The notes below the pieces were generated by a model, which worked only from the letters and a program-made list of their open reading frames with translations, was not told where the DNA came from and did not search any database. Shown here piece by piece: positions 7,814 to 17,600 of a DNA stretch of 46,415 nucleotides. The stretch's first letter is position 1, and each line of letters opens with the position of its first letter. A program made the translations under genes and the position numbers. The stretch comes from CAZIKF01 sp964539825 (GTDB lineage: Bacteria > Muiribacteriota > UBA6191), in contig CAZIKF010000038.1 in the NCBI GenBank assembly GCA_964539825.1, forward strand, positions 1 through 46,415, in the 5' to 3' direction.

Positions 7814-7867
7814 TTCACTCTAGATGACCCAAATGTCAGTATTTTGACCTCTTGTTCAAGGTAATCC

Positions 7868-9628
7868 ATGGCCGTACGAATAAAACTTGATGATCTCAGT
7901 AGTGAAGGGCGTGCCAGTTCAATCTACCATATCCATTATGAAGCAAATGGAGCCTTCCAGACCAGTACCCTGGGCACGGGTGATTTTTACATAGGTAGCG
8001 GGAGTGACTGTGATCTTTCCATACCTGCTCCGGGAGTACGTCGGCGTCATGTGAGATTAAAGCGTCATGATGATCGAATTTTCATAGAAGGTGTGCGTGA
8101 TGCCAGGGTGATCTGCGCGGGAAAAATGCTCGAGGGTCTCACCTCCCTCTCCCTCTCGGCCGCCTTTCAGTTTGGTTCCGTCAGAGCCACAATTGAAAGA
8201 CAGGCACCAGAGGATCGTGAAGTTGCCGTAAGAATCAAGGGTGTTAGCGCACCCCTACGCTCCCAGTCCACCACAGCAAGGGATATCCCGGTACCTACGC
8301 GCGCTGTTTCGGTACTCAATGATGCACTCAAAAAGTGTGTCCATCGGAAGGAATCCACAATTGAGTTTCTTCTGGAGGCCATTGTCAAAGAGTTTTCACC
8401 GATTCACCTGGCGCTTTTTCAAAGCTGGGGCACTGGTTCAGTAATCCTTCTCGGGGAGCACGGAACTCCTCCTCCGGAGACAAAGGGAGTTTCCCAGGAG
8501 GATCTTGGCTACAAAACTTACAACTTTCAAGTTTTTGATTCTCACCTGCGGCTTGAAATCCTCTTTTCAGAAGATGATGACGTAGAACTAAAGGCAAATC
8601 TTTGCCAAACTGTTTTGTATCTCGCGGCCATGTTTCGGGAATCCCCCTCGGATAATTCAAGTGTAGAGAATCCTGTCATGGACACATTTGATCCGTGGGA
8701 TGAATTTGTCGGTGCTGCCATTAAGTTAGATCTTGAACGAGTTACTGAACTATCACGGCATTCCGATGCAGTCATTGTTTTAGGAGAGACCGGTACGGGA
8801 AAGGAGCTTGTTGCCAGGGGACTGCATAGACTCTGGAATCGAAAGGGAGCTTTTGTTGCCTTGAATTGCGCCGCCATTCCCAGTGAACTTCTAGAGGCGG
8901 AACTCTTCGGAACTGAGGCTGGAATGGCAACCGGCGTGACCGCAAGATCAGGCAGAATCCTTCAAGCAGAAGGCGGGACCTTATTTTTGGATGAGATTTC
9001 TTCTCTCCCAGTTGAGATGCAAAGTAAGCTCCTCAGGGTTCTGCAGGAGAGAGAATACTATACTCTCGGAGGCTCAAAGCTTCTCAAGGCGGATGTTAAC
9101 ATCGTGGCTGCCAGCAACCATGAGGAGGAGCAGTTGCGCTCAGGCGAAGAGATGCGACAGGATCTCTTCTTTCGTCTATCCCAGGCAACGGTTAGACTGC
9201 GTCCTCTCAGGCAGAGAGTCCAGGATCTACCGGTATTGTGCGAAGCGTTCCTCTATCGGCTTGAGTCCGAATACCGCAGAGGAATTCCTGGTCTTAGCGT
9301 CTCCGCCATGCAGGCAATGAAAGCCTATCCCTGGCCGGGAAATGTCCGCGAACTGCAAAATCTTCTTCGTCAACTCTACTTTGGGACCCAACCAGGCCAA
9401 ATTATCCAAAAGATGCAGCTTCCAACAAATTTTCCTGTAGGAGGAGAAGAGGTAATTGCCGATGGAACCCTGGCGGAAATGATCCGCACAGTGGAGAAAC
9501 AGGCAATTGAGCGAGAACTGCATCACCAGCCCAGTGTCGCTGACGCAGCTAAAGCCCTGGGTCTAAGCGAGGGGTACCTGTATCGCAAACTAAAGAAACT
9601 TGGGCTCAAATCACCTCGTCAGAATTAG
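7868..9628 (+). CDS. FHA-domain AAA+ transcriptional regulator with Fis-type HTH
   Basis: This 586-residue protein has an N-terminal FHA-like domain (about 20-115; IGSGSDCDLSIP, RRHVRL) and a middle region of unclear type (about 140-260). A sigma54-activator-type AAA+ domain follows (about 275-505), with Walker A GETGTGKE (306-313) and Walker B GGTLFLDE (369-376). A Fis-like helix-turn-helix ends it (VADAAKALGLSEGYLYRKLK). The loop that normally reads GAFTGA reads GMATGV at 352-357, so the phenylalanine that contacts sigma54 is lost. The FHA Arg and Ser that usually bind phosphothreonine are also replaced. It probably controls the export genes that follow on the same strand, either by a non-standard mechanism or as a sigma54-independent TyrR-like regulator. 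Confidence 0.85.
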   Translation: MAVRIKLDDLSSEGRASSIYHIHYEANGAFQTSTLGTGDFYIGSGSDCDLSIPAPGVRRRHVRLKRHDDRIFIEGVRDARVICAGKMLEGLTSLSLSAAFQFGSVRATIERQAPEDREVAVRIKGVSAPLRSQSTTARDIPVPTRAVSVLNDALKKCVHRKESTIEFLLEAIVKEFSPIHLALFQSWGTGSVILLGEHGTPPPETKGVSQEDLGYKTYNFQVFDSHLRLEILFSEDDDVELKANLCQTVLYLAAMFRESPSDNSSVENPVMDTFDPWDEFVGAAIKLDLERVTELSRHSDAVIVLGETGTGKELVARGLHRLWNRKGAFVALNCAAIPSELLEAELFGTEAGMATGVTARSGRILQAEGGTLFLDEISSLPVEMQSKLLRVLQEREYYTLGGSKLLKADVNIVAASNHEEEQLRSGEEMRQDLFFRLSQATVRLRPLRQRVQDLPVLCEAFLYRLESEYRRGIPGLSVSAMQAMKAYPWPGNVRELQNLLRQLYFGTQPGQIIQKMQLPTNFPVGGEEVIADGTLAEMIRTVEKQAIERELHHQPSVADAAKALGLSEGYLYRKLKKLGLKSPRQN

Positions 9629-9644
9629 AATTTGAAGCGGTACA

Positions 9645-9670
9645 GAAAAAAAACTTGGAAATCTTCCAAG
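9645..9670 (-). terminator. Intrinsic-terminator-like hairpin facing the minus strand
   Basis: CTTGGAA (9654-9660) and TTCCAAG (9664-9670) form a 7-bp stem with a 3-nt loop. Read on the minus strand, the hairpin is followed by an unbroken run of eight or more T. On the plus strand no T-run follows. No minus-strand gene is visible upstream of it, so it may end a short antisense transcript from the 9671-9790 gap or be fortuitous. Confidence 0.4.
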
Positions 9671-9705
9671 AATACAGTAAAAATCAGCATTCTCAGGCCG
9701 ATACA

Positions 9706-9734
9706 TTGCATGGTTTGCGTGAATCCGGCATAAT
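9706..9734 (+). promoter_or_regulatory. Candidate sigma70 promoter for the export operon
   Basis: TTGCAT (9706-9711) and CATAAT (9729-9734) are separated by exactly 17 bp and lie about 60 bp before the prolyl isomerase start. I found no good -24/-12 (TGGCAC-N5-TTGCA) site there, although a sigma54-type activator lies directly upstream. Confidence 0.5.
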
Positions 9735-9794
9735 GTTTCCTCATCAGGCATCGAACTTATTTTCACCATTTAATTTTAGTGGTGACATACTCCT

Positions 9795-10556
9795 ATGAGT
9801 CTTTTAGTCAAGGTCAATGGTCTTGAAATATCCACAGCACAGGCCCTTCGGCGTTCTCTACTAAATCCTACTGGTTTTCTACAACAAACGATTGAGGACC
9901 TACTAATTCAAGACTACGCGGCGCGCAACGACATCATTAATTCAGATACAGACCTGCAGAAAGCGGCGGACGAATTTAGATACCAACTTGGATTGGAAAC
10001 CCTGGAAAGTCTCAACCAATGGATTCAGGAAAATCATCTGACGCTCTTGGATTTCCAGGAGGGTCTGGAGGTTGGACTGCTAAAGACGAAGGTGTTCCGG
10101 TCCTTTTCCGATGAGGAAGTTGAAGCCTATTTCCTCGAACATCACAGGGAAATTGATCGTATTGAGCTTTATGTTCTCGCTGTCGATTCCGAGTCCAAGG
10201 CCCGCGAACTTCAAGTTCAACTTGAAGAAGAGGACGCCAATTTCCACCTGCTGACACGCGAACATTCCACAGATGAAGAGACCCGGGTCCGCGGCGGTTA
10301 TCTCGGTAATCTTTCAAGAAGAGATCTGCCCGGGGATGTTGAACAACTCGTCTTTGATACTCGGGAAGGCTCTGTTGTCGGCCCCATTGCCAGTTCAGAC
10401 GATTACCGACTCTACAAGGTATCCAAGATTCACCAGGCGGTTTTAACTGAACTAGCCATTCCAATCAAGCTCGAACTCTATGATAACCTTGTTTCTCAGC
10501 TTAAGAAAAAAGCTAAGCTTGAGTACCCGGTATTTGATCATATTGACACCGAGTAA
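9795..10556 (+). CDS. Parvulin-type peptidyl-prolyl isomerase (PpiC/SurA-like)
   Basis: This 253-residue protein has no signal peptide. An N-terminal helical segment (about 1-100) precedes a parvulin domain (about 115-225). The domain shows a degenerate family pattern: LLTREHSTDEETRVRGGYLG, LPGDVEQLVFDTREGSVVGPI and YRLYKVSKI. Parvulins isomerise Xaa-Pro bonds. Similar unsecreted rotamases occur beside C39/ABC and HlyD export genes, where they may help keep substrates export-competent. The gene is preceded by a candidate promoter and followed after 240 bp by the first ABC protein. No small precursor-peptide gene is visible in that gap. Confidence 0.8.
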   Translation: MSLLVKVNGLEISTAQALRRSLLNPTGFLQQTIEDLLIQDYAARNDIINSDTDLQKAADEFRYQLGLETLESLNQWIQENHLTLLDFQEGLEVGLLKTKVFRSFSDEEVEAYFLEHHREIDRIELYVLAVDSESKARELQVQLEEEDANFHLLTREHSTDEETRVRGGYLGNLSRRDLPGDVEQLVFDTREGSVVGPIASSDDYRLYKVSKIHQAVLTELAIPIKLELYDNLVSQLKKKAKLEYPVFDHIDTE

Positions 10557-10796
10557 TCAGCTTCTAAGGCAGATCCGTTTATCACTAGCAGCGTCTGACC
10601 TATTTAAGCCCTATTTTAAGGCAATTCATTCAGTTTTACTCCAACGCCTTAGAAAGCGTCTATGATCTCATTCTCACGCGATACTGATGAGTATGGATTT
10701 TGATATCATAATTTCAACTGCCTTGAATGTAGACTGATCATGAATCAATAGCTGCTGACTACTACCTGATATTCATTAGCCACTTTTCATCAAACC

Positions 10797-13700
10797 ATGA
10801 AAATCCTCGACATTACCTTTCTTCTAAAGCAAAACCCTTATTTCGGAATCTTGTCCGAACATATTTTGCAGGAGATTCAACAGGATTTTAATCCCATCAC
10901 CTTCGACCTCGGAGAGGACATTATCCACGAAGGAAATCGTGGAGAAGCCTTCTATATGATCTACTCCGGCAAGGCCCGGGTTATTTCTGAACTAAATGAC
11001 GGAAGAACCATTACGCTGGGGACCTTGCATCGCGGCGATAGCTTTGGTGAACAGTCCCTACTGCATCACCGTCCTGTGACAAAAACCGTCAGGGCCTCAT
11101 CACGGGTCGTACTGCTGGTTTTATCCCGAGAGCGCTTTGAAGTTTTGGTTCAGAATCATCCCGAATTTCGTGCTCAGCTTGAGGAGAGAATCAGAAGTAA
11201 TTTTGAGGTCAATTTTCTGCGGACTCTCAATGTCTTTTCCTGCCTAAGTTACTCTGAAAGTAGAGAGCTTGTTGCTTCCATTCGATCTGTCCATCTCAGG
11301 ACCGGAGAGTTTCTTTTTCGGGAAGGAGATCCCGGCGATACAGCCTATGTCATTCGCAGTGGACTCTTGGAAGTCTTAAAAGAGAGTTCTCAGAATCTAA
11401 AGTTAGCTCAGCTTGATAGCGGTTCGCTTATCGGAGAGATGTCCCTCTTACATAGTCAGCCTCGATCGGCGGGAATCCGAGCCATCGAAGACTCAGTACT
11501 TCTGGCCCTTGACCGCAAGGCCTTTTTGCATATTACAGCCCGCTCTCAAAATTTTCAGGATTTGATCAGCCGACAGGCTGCCCGACGGCTGATGCAGACC
11601 GATACACTGGTTCGCTCTGATTCACTACAGACTGGCCAGGATCGATCCCTTATCGAATTTCCCGTTGAACATATTCGCTATTTTGGCGGGATTCGAAGCC
11701 AGATCTACCCTCTCGTCAGGGTTAATGACACTCCATTGACCGGGATGGCTTGTATCACCATGATACGAGACTGGTTTGGAATAGAAAACCGGGTATTTGC
11801 CATTATTGATCCCGAAGCTGAGTCCTGGGTTCAGGAAACCTTTTTTACGCTAGGACGCAAGCTTGAATCCTGCGGATTTTTGACTCGCGAATTGAAGATA
11901 GGAAGAGAGCGCTTATCCAGTCTATCTCTGCCGGTCATCCTAAAAAGTTCAGAAGGACGATTCTGTGTCTTATATGAAGTTCATCGCAATGGCGTGGTTC
12001 TGGGCGACCCGCTCCAGGGCATATCCCAGCTAAGTTGGAAGGAACTTGAGCAGACCTGGGAAGGCAGCGCCCTGAGTATTCGCCATCTTCCGGATCTTGC
12101 CGGAGATGCTAGTTCTATCAAGAGTGATATCAAGCTTTCCATGATCAAGTACCTCTCTCTAACCGTTCTGCTCCAACTGACCGCATGCATGGTACCCATG
12201 ATTTTGATGGTACTCATTGATCAATCTTTGTTACATGCTGCTGAGGGTATTTTGACCGGAGCGGCTAGTGCCCTGCTGGTGGTTTCCTTAATTCAGTTGT
12301 TTGGAGAAACACTAAGGGAAGCCTATCTGGCCCTGCACCTTGAATATTGGCGCAGTACCCTTCTTTTGCGTTCTTTTCGCCATCTGCTTTCTCTACCCCT
12401 ATCAATCCTCAGAAAGTGGCAGGATAGCGAACGATTGGAGATGTTTCGAAACGCTGAATTTATTTCCAGGACCTATCCAGTGACAGTCTGGAAAGGAATG
12501 GAGGCATTTCTATCCCTGGCAATTCCCCTGAGCCTTCTATTTCTGGTTCACATAGATTTAGCCGTGATATCCACCTTCGGAATCTTCCTTTATGGAGCCA
12601 TTGAACTCTTTGGCTCCGGATTTGGTCCGAAAGTGAGTAGGTCGGAATACGATCGATCAGATCCGTGGAAAATTCGGAATCTCTTCACTGGTATTCTTAG
12701 CCTCAAGGGTGCCGGTATGGAGGAGGCTGTGAGAGTTCATGCGCTCAACCGCTTTGTTCTAAGGGAGAGAGAGAGAACCAGGGATAATGCATCCAGAAAT
12801 CAACTTGAGAATTCTGTCCTGGTACTTAAGCAAATTCTTGGACTTGGAGTAGTGGTTCTATGTGTGCGTAGCGCACAGATGGGGGAACTAAGTGCAGGGG
12901 CATTAATTGCCTTCATCATTTTGCTAGGATTTATACTTAAACCTCTGCACATTTTATTGGATCTTTTTCGCCAGTCCAAAAATCTACGACAAGCCTGGAA
13001 TGTCACGAGTGAGTTACTCGAAACACCAACTGATTCCTCCGAACGTTTTACCCGCGTTACCAAATTACAAGGACATATCGTTCTTCAAAATCTCACAAGT
13101 GCCCCTCAAACTCCAGGGATGAAAGCAGAACTAGTGGGAGTGAATCTTGAAATTTTTCCAGGCCAGAAAGTAGCTATCCTAGAACCAGACGGCAACTCGG
13201 CAAGCACGATCGCTTATCACATAGTCAACCTTTTAACACCAGCCTCCGGCTCAGTTTCCATCGATGGCTATGAGCTAAACTCCCTGGACCCCTGGATGGT
13301 GCGAAGGCAAGTTGGATATGTATCTTCAAAGCTTCAGCTTTTTGCTGGATCTATCCGTGAAAACCTCTCGATATTGGACCCTGGCGCGGACTTTGAACAG
13401 GTCGTCGCCGCTTCAATTTTTTCCGGTCTTCATCGGTTTGTAGAGTCTTTGCCCTGGAAGTATGAAACTCGGCTGGGGGAAGGCGCTCTGAGCTTGAGTG
13501 AGGTACGTCGCCAGCAACTGCTCATTGCCCGAGCAATCCTGGTTCACCCTTCTATCCTTATTTTAGATGAGGCCGCAACAGCTATGAGTACCCAGGGAAT
13601 TAAAAGCCTCTGGAATAACCTTGCCAACTTGATGAGTGACGGAACATTAATCTGGATCTCCCCGGAGTTACCAGAGGATATTGAGGTTGATAAGACTTAT

Positions 13701-13808
13701 TTTCTCCATGATTCCAAGCTGATGGAAGAGGGAGCGTGGAGAGCCTTGGAATCGAATCCCCACTCCATTTCAAATTTTTCGTACCCCATATTAAAGAAGG
13801 AAGTATGA
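10797..13808 (+). CDS. cNMP-domain / inactive C39-like / ABC transporter protein with degenerate ATPase
   Basis: This 1003-residue protein carries two cyclic-nucleotide-binding-like domains (about 15-130 and 145-260), a C39-peptidase-like domain (about 300-430), a six-helix ABC exporter membrane domain (about 445-730) and a nucleotide-binding domain (about 755-1000). In the C39 part the DCGAAC motif reads LTGMAC, with Thr315 at the catalytic Cys site. The His site is Arg388, while Asp404-Pro is kept, so peptidase activity is unlikely. In the ATPase the Walker A reads EPDGNSAST (796-804), with Ala802 in place of the essential Lys. The signature LSGGQ reads LSLSE (898-902). The Q-loop and H-loop residues are missing, and only Walker B LDE (E925) is intact. 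It probably pairs with the protein at 14607-17630. Its stop overlaps the HlyD start as ATGA. Confidence 0.88.
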   Translation: MKILDITFLLKQNPYFGILSEHILQEIQQDFNPITFDLGEDIIHEGNRGEAFYMIYSGKARVISELNDGRTITLGTLHRGDSFGEQSLLHHRPVTKTVRASSRVVLLVLSRERFEVLVQNHPEFRAQLEERIRSNFEVNFLRTLNVFSCLSYSESRELVASIRSVHLRTGEFLFREGDPGDTAYVIRSGLLEVLKESSQNLKLAQLDSGSLIGEMSLLHSQPRSAGIRAIEDSVLLALDRKAFLHITARSQNFQDLISRQAARRLMQTDTLVRSDSLQTGQDRSLIEFPVEHIRYFGGIRSQIYPLVRVNDTPLTGMACITMIRDWFGIENRVFAIIDPEAESWVQETFFTLGRKLESCGFLTRELKIGRERLSSLSLPVILKSSEGRFCVLYEVHRNGVVLGDPLQGISQLSWKELEQTWEGSALSIRHLPDLAGDASSIKSDIKLSMIKYLSLTVLLQLTACMVPMILMVLIDQSLLHAAEGILTGAASALLVVSLIQLFGETLREAYLALHLEYWRSTLLLRSFRHLLSLPLSILRKWQDSERLEMFRNAEFISRTYPVTVWKGMEAFLSLAIPLSLLFLVHIDLAVISTFGIFLYGAIELFGSGFGPKVSRSEYDRSDPWKIRNLFTGILSLKGAGMEEAVRVHALNRFVLRERERTRDNASRNQLENSVLVLKQILGLGVVVLCVRSAQMGELSAGALIAFIILLGFILKPLHILLDLFRQSKNLRQAWNVTSELLETPTDSSERFTRVTKLQGHIVLQNLTSAPQTPGMKAELVGVNLEIFPGQKVAILEPDGNSASTIAYHIVNLLTPASGSVSIDGYELNSLDPWMVRRQVGYVSSKLQLFAGSIRENLSILDPGADFEQVVAASIFSGLHRFVESLPWKYETRLGEGALSLSEVRRQQLLIARAILVHPSILILDEAATAMSTQGIKSLWNNLANLMSDGTLIWISPELPEDIEVDKTYFLHDSKLMEEGAWRALESNPHSISNFSYPILKKEV

Positions 13809-14614
13809 GTCCAATTGAAAATATTTCGAATGTAAATGAGCCAGGAATGCCCCAATCCAATGCACTCACGCGACGGTTTAGGCCTGAGGACTCATTCGTT
13901 CTAGCCCAACCCCCCTCTACCCTCCAAAGACTGCTAGCATATCTTATTTCAATCTCCGTGATTAGCGGTATCATCCTTTCTTTTTTCCTTCGTTTTCCTA
14001 CCCATATCAATTCAAGTGGGGAATTAGAGCCAGTGACCCTTCCCCATGTTCTCCTCTCACCCGGCCGTCACATGGTCAAATCAAGGGCTGTCGATCCAGG
14101 GCAGGCTGTAGATAAGGGAGCATTATTGTTTGAACTCCTCTCCAAGAATTCCGGAACCGGACCGCTGCATATCTCTGCTCCAATTAAAGGAGTGGTTTAT
14201 GCGCTGTCTGGTAGTCTTGTTCCTGGAAACACGGTTACAAGGGGCGAAGAGCTTGCCCGTATCTTTCATAGTTCAGATCCGCTGGGATGCATACTTCAAG
14301 CCCCTTCCAGGGACCGAGAATTTTTATACAAGGGATTGGATGTAGATATTGAAATAGATGGATATACCAGGGAAAAGCACGGCATCAGCAAGGGAAAAGT
14401 CCAATCCATATTCTACCGGGCACAGTCTCCAGGCTATGTATTTGTACGAGTAGAGTTAAAAGACCCCTATCTGCAGAAGGAAAACTTAAGGACTCCCTTA
14501 TACCCGGGTCTCCCGGTCAAGGCTAGAATTCAAGGACCTGAAAAATCTCTTTTTGAACTTCTTTTCTCAGTTTCCAATCCAAATTCACCAGAGAGGGACA
14601 AGGCGCGTGGGTAG
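13805..14614 (+). CDS. Short HlyD-family membrane fusion protein
   Basis: This 269-residue protein has a cytoplasmic N-terminus and one membrane helix (about residues 43-60, LLAYLISISVISGIILSFF). Two lipoyl-like half motifs follow (VKSRAVDPGQAVDKGALLFEL and ISAPIKGVVYAL), then a beta-barrel segment with GKVQSIFYRAQSP and YPGLPVKARI. It lacks the long coiled-coil hairpin of classical HlyD, so it resembles the short adaptors found with C39/ABC peptide exporters. I chose the ATG at 13805 because it overlaps the previous stop as ATGA and has AAGGAAG just upstream. An upstream in-frame ATG at 13736 would lie deep in the previous gene. It should link the ABC pair to the outer membrane or periplasm. 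Confidence 0.85.
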   Translation: MSPIENISNVNEPGMPQSNALTRRFRPEDSFVLAQPPSTLQRLLAYLISISVISGIILSFFLRFPTHINSSGELEPVTLPHVLLSPGRHMVKSRAVDPGQAVDKGALLFELLSKNSGTGPLHISAPIKGVVYALSGSLVPGNTVTRGEELARIFHSSDPLGCILQAPSRDREFLYKGLDVDIEIDGYTREKHGISKGKVQSIFYRAQSPGYVFVRVELKDPYLQKENLRTPLYPGLPVKARIQGPEKSLFELLFSVSNPNSPERDKARG

Positions 14615-17600
14615 CTCGTTAGAATTACTTGCTCTTCGCAGCCACCGACTCTTTCAAGGACTTGCTGACTATCCGCTGCATAAGCTGTCAGATTCCTGCG
14701 AGTTGGTCACGTTCAAGCCGGGAGAACACCTTAAGCAATCGGAAGAACCCTGGAATGCCTGGTACTTTATTGTATCGGGAAAAGTACTCCTGCAAGGTAG
14801 TGACTCGGCTTCCAAAGCCACTCTTAGTGATGGAGGCACTCTTGGTGAGAGTGCTTTGTTTCATCCAGCCTCCTCCAAGTCCATAGCCAGAGTTATCGAT
14901 TCGGAAACAAGCCTGGTCAGACTCAGCAGGGAAAAATTTCTGGACTGGCTATCTCTGGAGGACTCTTCAACAAATCTACTTACCCGAAATGGTGCGAAAC
15001 TGATCCTCGAAGATGAGCTAAAACGCCAGGGGCTAGATTTCGCGTCTCCCCATCTCGATTCCTTATGTGAACATCTGGAAACCAGGTCCTTTCAAAAAGG
15101 TGAGCTGGTTTCCCTGGAACCGGGAAAGAAAAGGGTACTTCTGATTCACAGGGGTCGATTAGCCGTCCTGCATGAGGGAGAATCTGAAAGAATCATATTC
15201 GATGAGGGAACGCTAATTGAGGAAGTAGATGGAGATCTTCAGTGTCTCAATAAAACGATCTTAGGATTATTGGAAAAGGACCTGTTTCAGGAATTTCTCA
15301 AGAACCCATCCAGGTTTTCTCGAAGTGATGAGAATAAAACCAACCCTGATCGTTCGGGAGAGCAAGACAATTCCTCCCATGTACATTTCGGAGCAGGTCC
15401 ATCCCAGGCGGCCCTGGTTCAGGATGTGCCTCTCGAATTGGTGGCCTCTTCCCAGGTACCCATTCCCCTGAAAACAAGGTTGGGATTCTTTCCAGGTATT
15501 TTGCAACAGAGTCTCATGGATTGTGGTGCTGCGTGCCTTCAAAATGTTTGCGCCTATTTCGGAAAAGATCTTAGCCTTTCCGCTGCCAGAAACCTCACCC
15601 TGATTTCAGAGAGAGGAACTACACTCGCCAATTTAAAGAATGGGGCAGAAAAGATTGGATTTACTACCCAGGCCAGAAAATCTAACCTGGACGAAATCCT
15701 CAACGGTCCTAAGCCAATCATCGCGAACTGGCAATCCCAACATTGGGTGGTGGTCATGCAAAGCACTGGCAGCCATCTAATCATTTCGGACCCGGCCAGG
15801 GGGAAAATTCGGATGAACCACGAGGAATTTCGGGAGGGTTTCAGCGCTTATGCTCTCTTTCTTAATCCTACATCCTCATTTCTAAAAGTAGCTGAAAGAT
15901 CCCCAACCCTTCACCAATTTAGAGACTTGATGGCGAGTTACCGTTTTGAACTCATAGAAATCATAGTCATTTCCGTCATTTTACAAGTTCTCGCACTTGG
16001 TATGCCTATCATCGCTGGTTTCGGTGTTGATAGACTTTTAACTGGAGGGACTGGTTCCTGGCTGTATTCAGCAGCCTTTATCATGCTCGGGATTCTTGGC
16101 TTAAGTGCCGCGATGATCTGGGTGCGCGATACTATGCGCAGATTCGTAGGATCCCAGGTAAAACTTAAAATTTTTGACAGACTCCTCAGGCAAGTCCTGG
16201 AGCTGCCTGTACCCTTTTTTGAAACACGAACCATTCGGGAAGTAACCGAGAGATTCCGGGACATTGAACGTCTCCTTGATTTCTTTTTTGAAGATGGTCT
16301 CAAGGGACTGTTAAACCTTTTGGGTATTCTGCTTTCCCTGATCCTGATCGCATGGTTCCATCCCTGGCTTGCCACGCTTGCTCTGACTCTTGTCCCACTA
16401 CACATCCTTTCCCTTGTACTGGTGACTCCTCGCCTGAGAGAAGCGCAATCGAGAGTTTTCGATCAGTTCGAGGAGGCAAGATTCCTCACGTCCGAATCAC
16501 TGGACAGATTGGAGACGCTTAAAATTCTTGGACTTGAATATGCCACTCGATGGAAGTGGGAAGATTCCCAAATGCGCTACCGCCTGGCCTATTCAGAGAT
16601 GTTGAGAGTCTCAGCATTGTCGCTGGTTGCTTCAGGGACGATTCGAAGAATCCTGGGATTTGCCCTTCTTGTCATCGGTTCAATGTTGGTTCTTCAAGAA
16701 CAGTTGAGCATCGGTGGATTGGTTTCGGTTTTACTGGTAGGTTCCTGGATGATGGGTAACTTACTGAGCCTCGAGGAGGATTGGGAACCCTTTCTGGAAT
16801 CCCGCAATACAGCCAATCGAATCGAAGAAATATTTGACCAGCCAACCTCCGATTCCCTTACTGATCCCGGGCAAAAGATGACTCTATCAGGAATCAGGGG
16901 AAATCTTCAGTTAGAGCAAGTCTCTTTTAGATATGACCCTACCGGAAGATACGCGATCAGGGAACTGAACCTGGAAATTCGACCTGAAGAAAAGGTGGCT
17001 ATCCTCGGTCTTTACGGATCAGGTACTTCAACCTTACTGAAGATCTTCGCAGGAATTTATCAACCACAGGAGGGCAGAGTATTTGTAGATGGATTTGACA
17101 TTGCCGACCTATGGCTCCCCTCACTACGTAGAAATCTGGTTATGCTCCCATCTGATGACTCATTCTTTCCCGGAACCATTCGAGAAAATTTGGAGATTCT
17201 AAATCCCTCGGTGGAACTTGAGGAGATTATCGAACTCTGCCGGGAATTAGGAATTCACCAGGTCATTCACCAACTAGAAATGGGATATGAAACTCAAATG
17301 GATCCCATCCCTCACCTACTTGGCCGAGAGCATCTAGCTTCACTTGCCCTGATTCGGCTTCTCATCGCTCAGCCCCGTGTTCTTCTGATCGACCACCCCT
17401 TTCTTTTTTCCGAAACAGCGATGGGGAAAAATATCCTTAATATCTTGGTAAAACAAACACAGAATACACTGATCGTGACAAATCCTTTGGCCAGTACTCT
17501 GCCCGAGTTCCAGCGAATCTTCTTTCTTCAGGAAGGAAGACTTGAAGAAGAGGGATCACACGAAGAATTGATCACCCGTGAAGGACTCTACCATCGCTGG

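Larger units (their letters stand above)
6895..7867. other. Non-coding region, about 970 bp, with structured repeats
   Basis: No supportable gene is visible. The stretch contains a candidate minus-strand promoter for ablB (6977-7007), a repeat block with nested hairpins (about 7160-7420), and a candidate plus-strand promoter (7808-7813) before the regulator gene. The small open frames inside it (for example 7142-7477 plus and 7406-7588 minus) cross the hairpins and have no recognisable domain or ribosome site. Confidence 0.55.
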
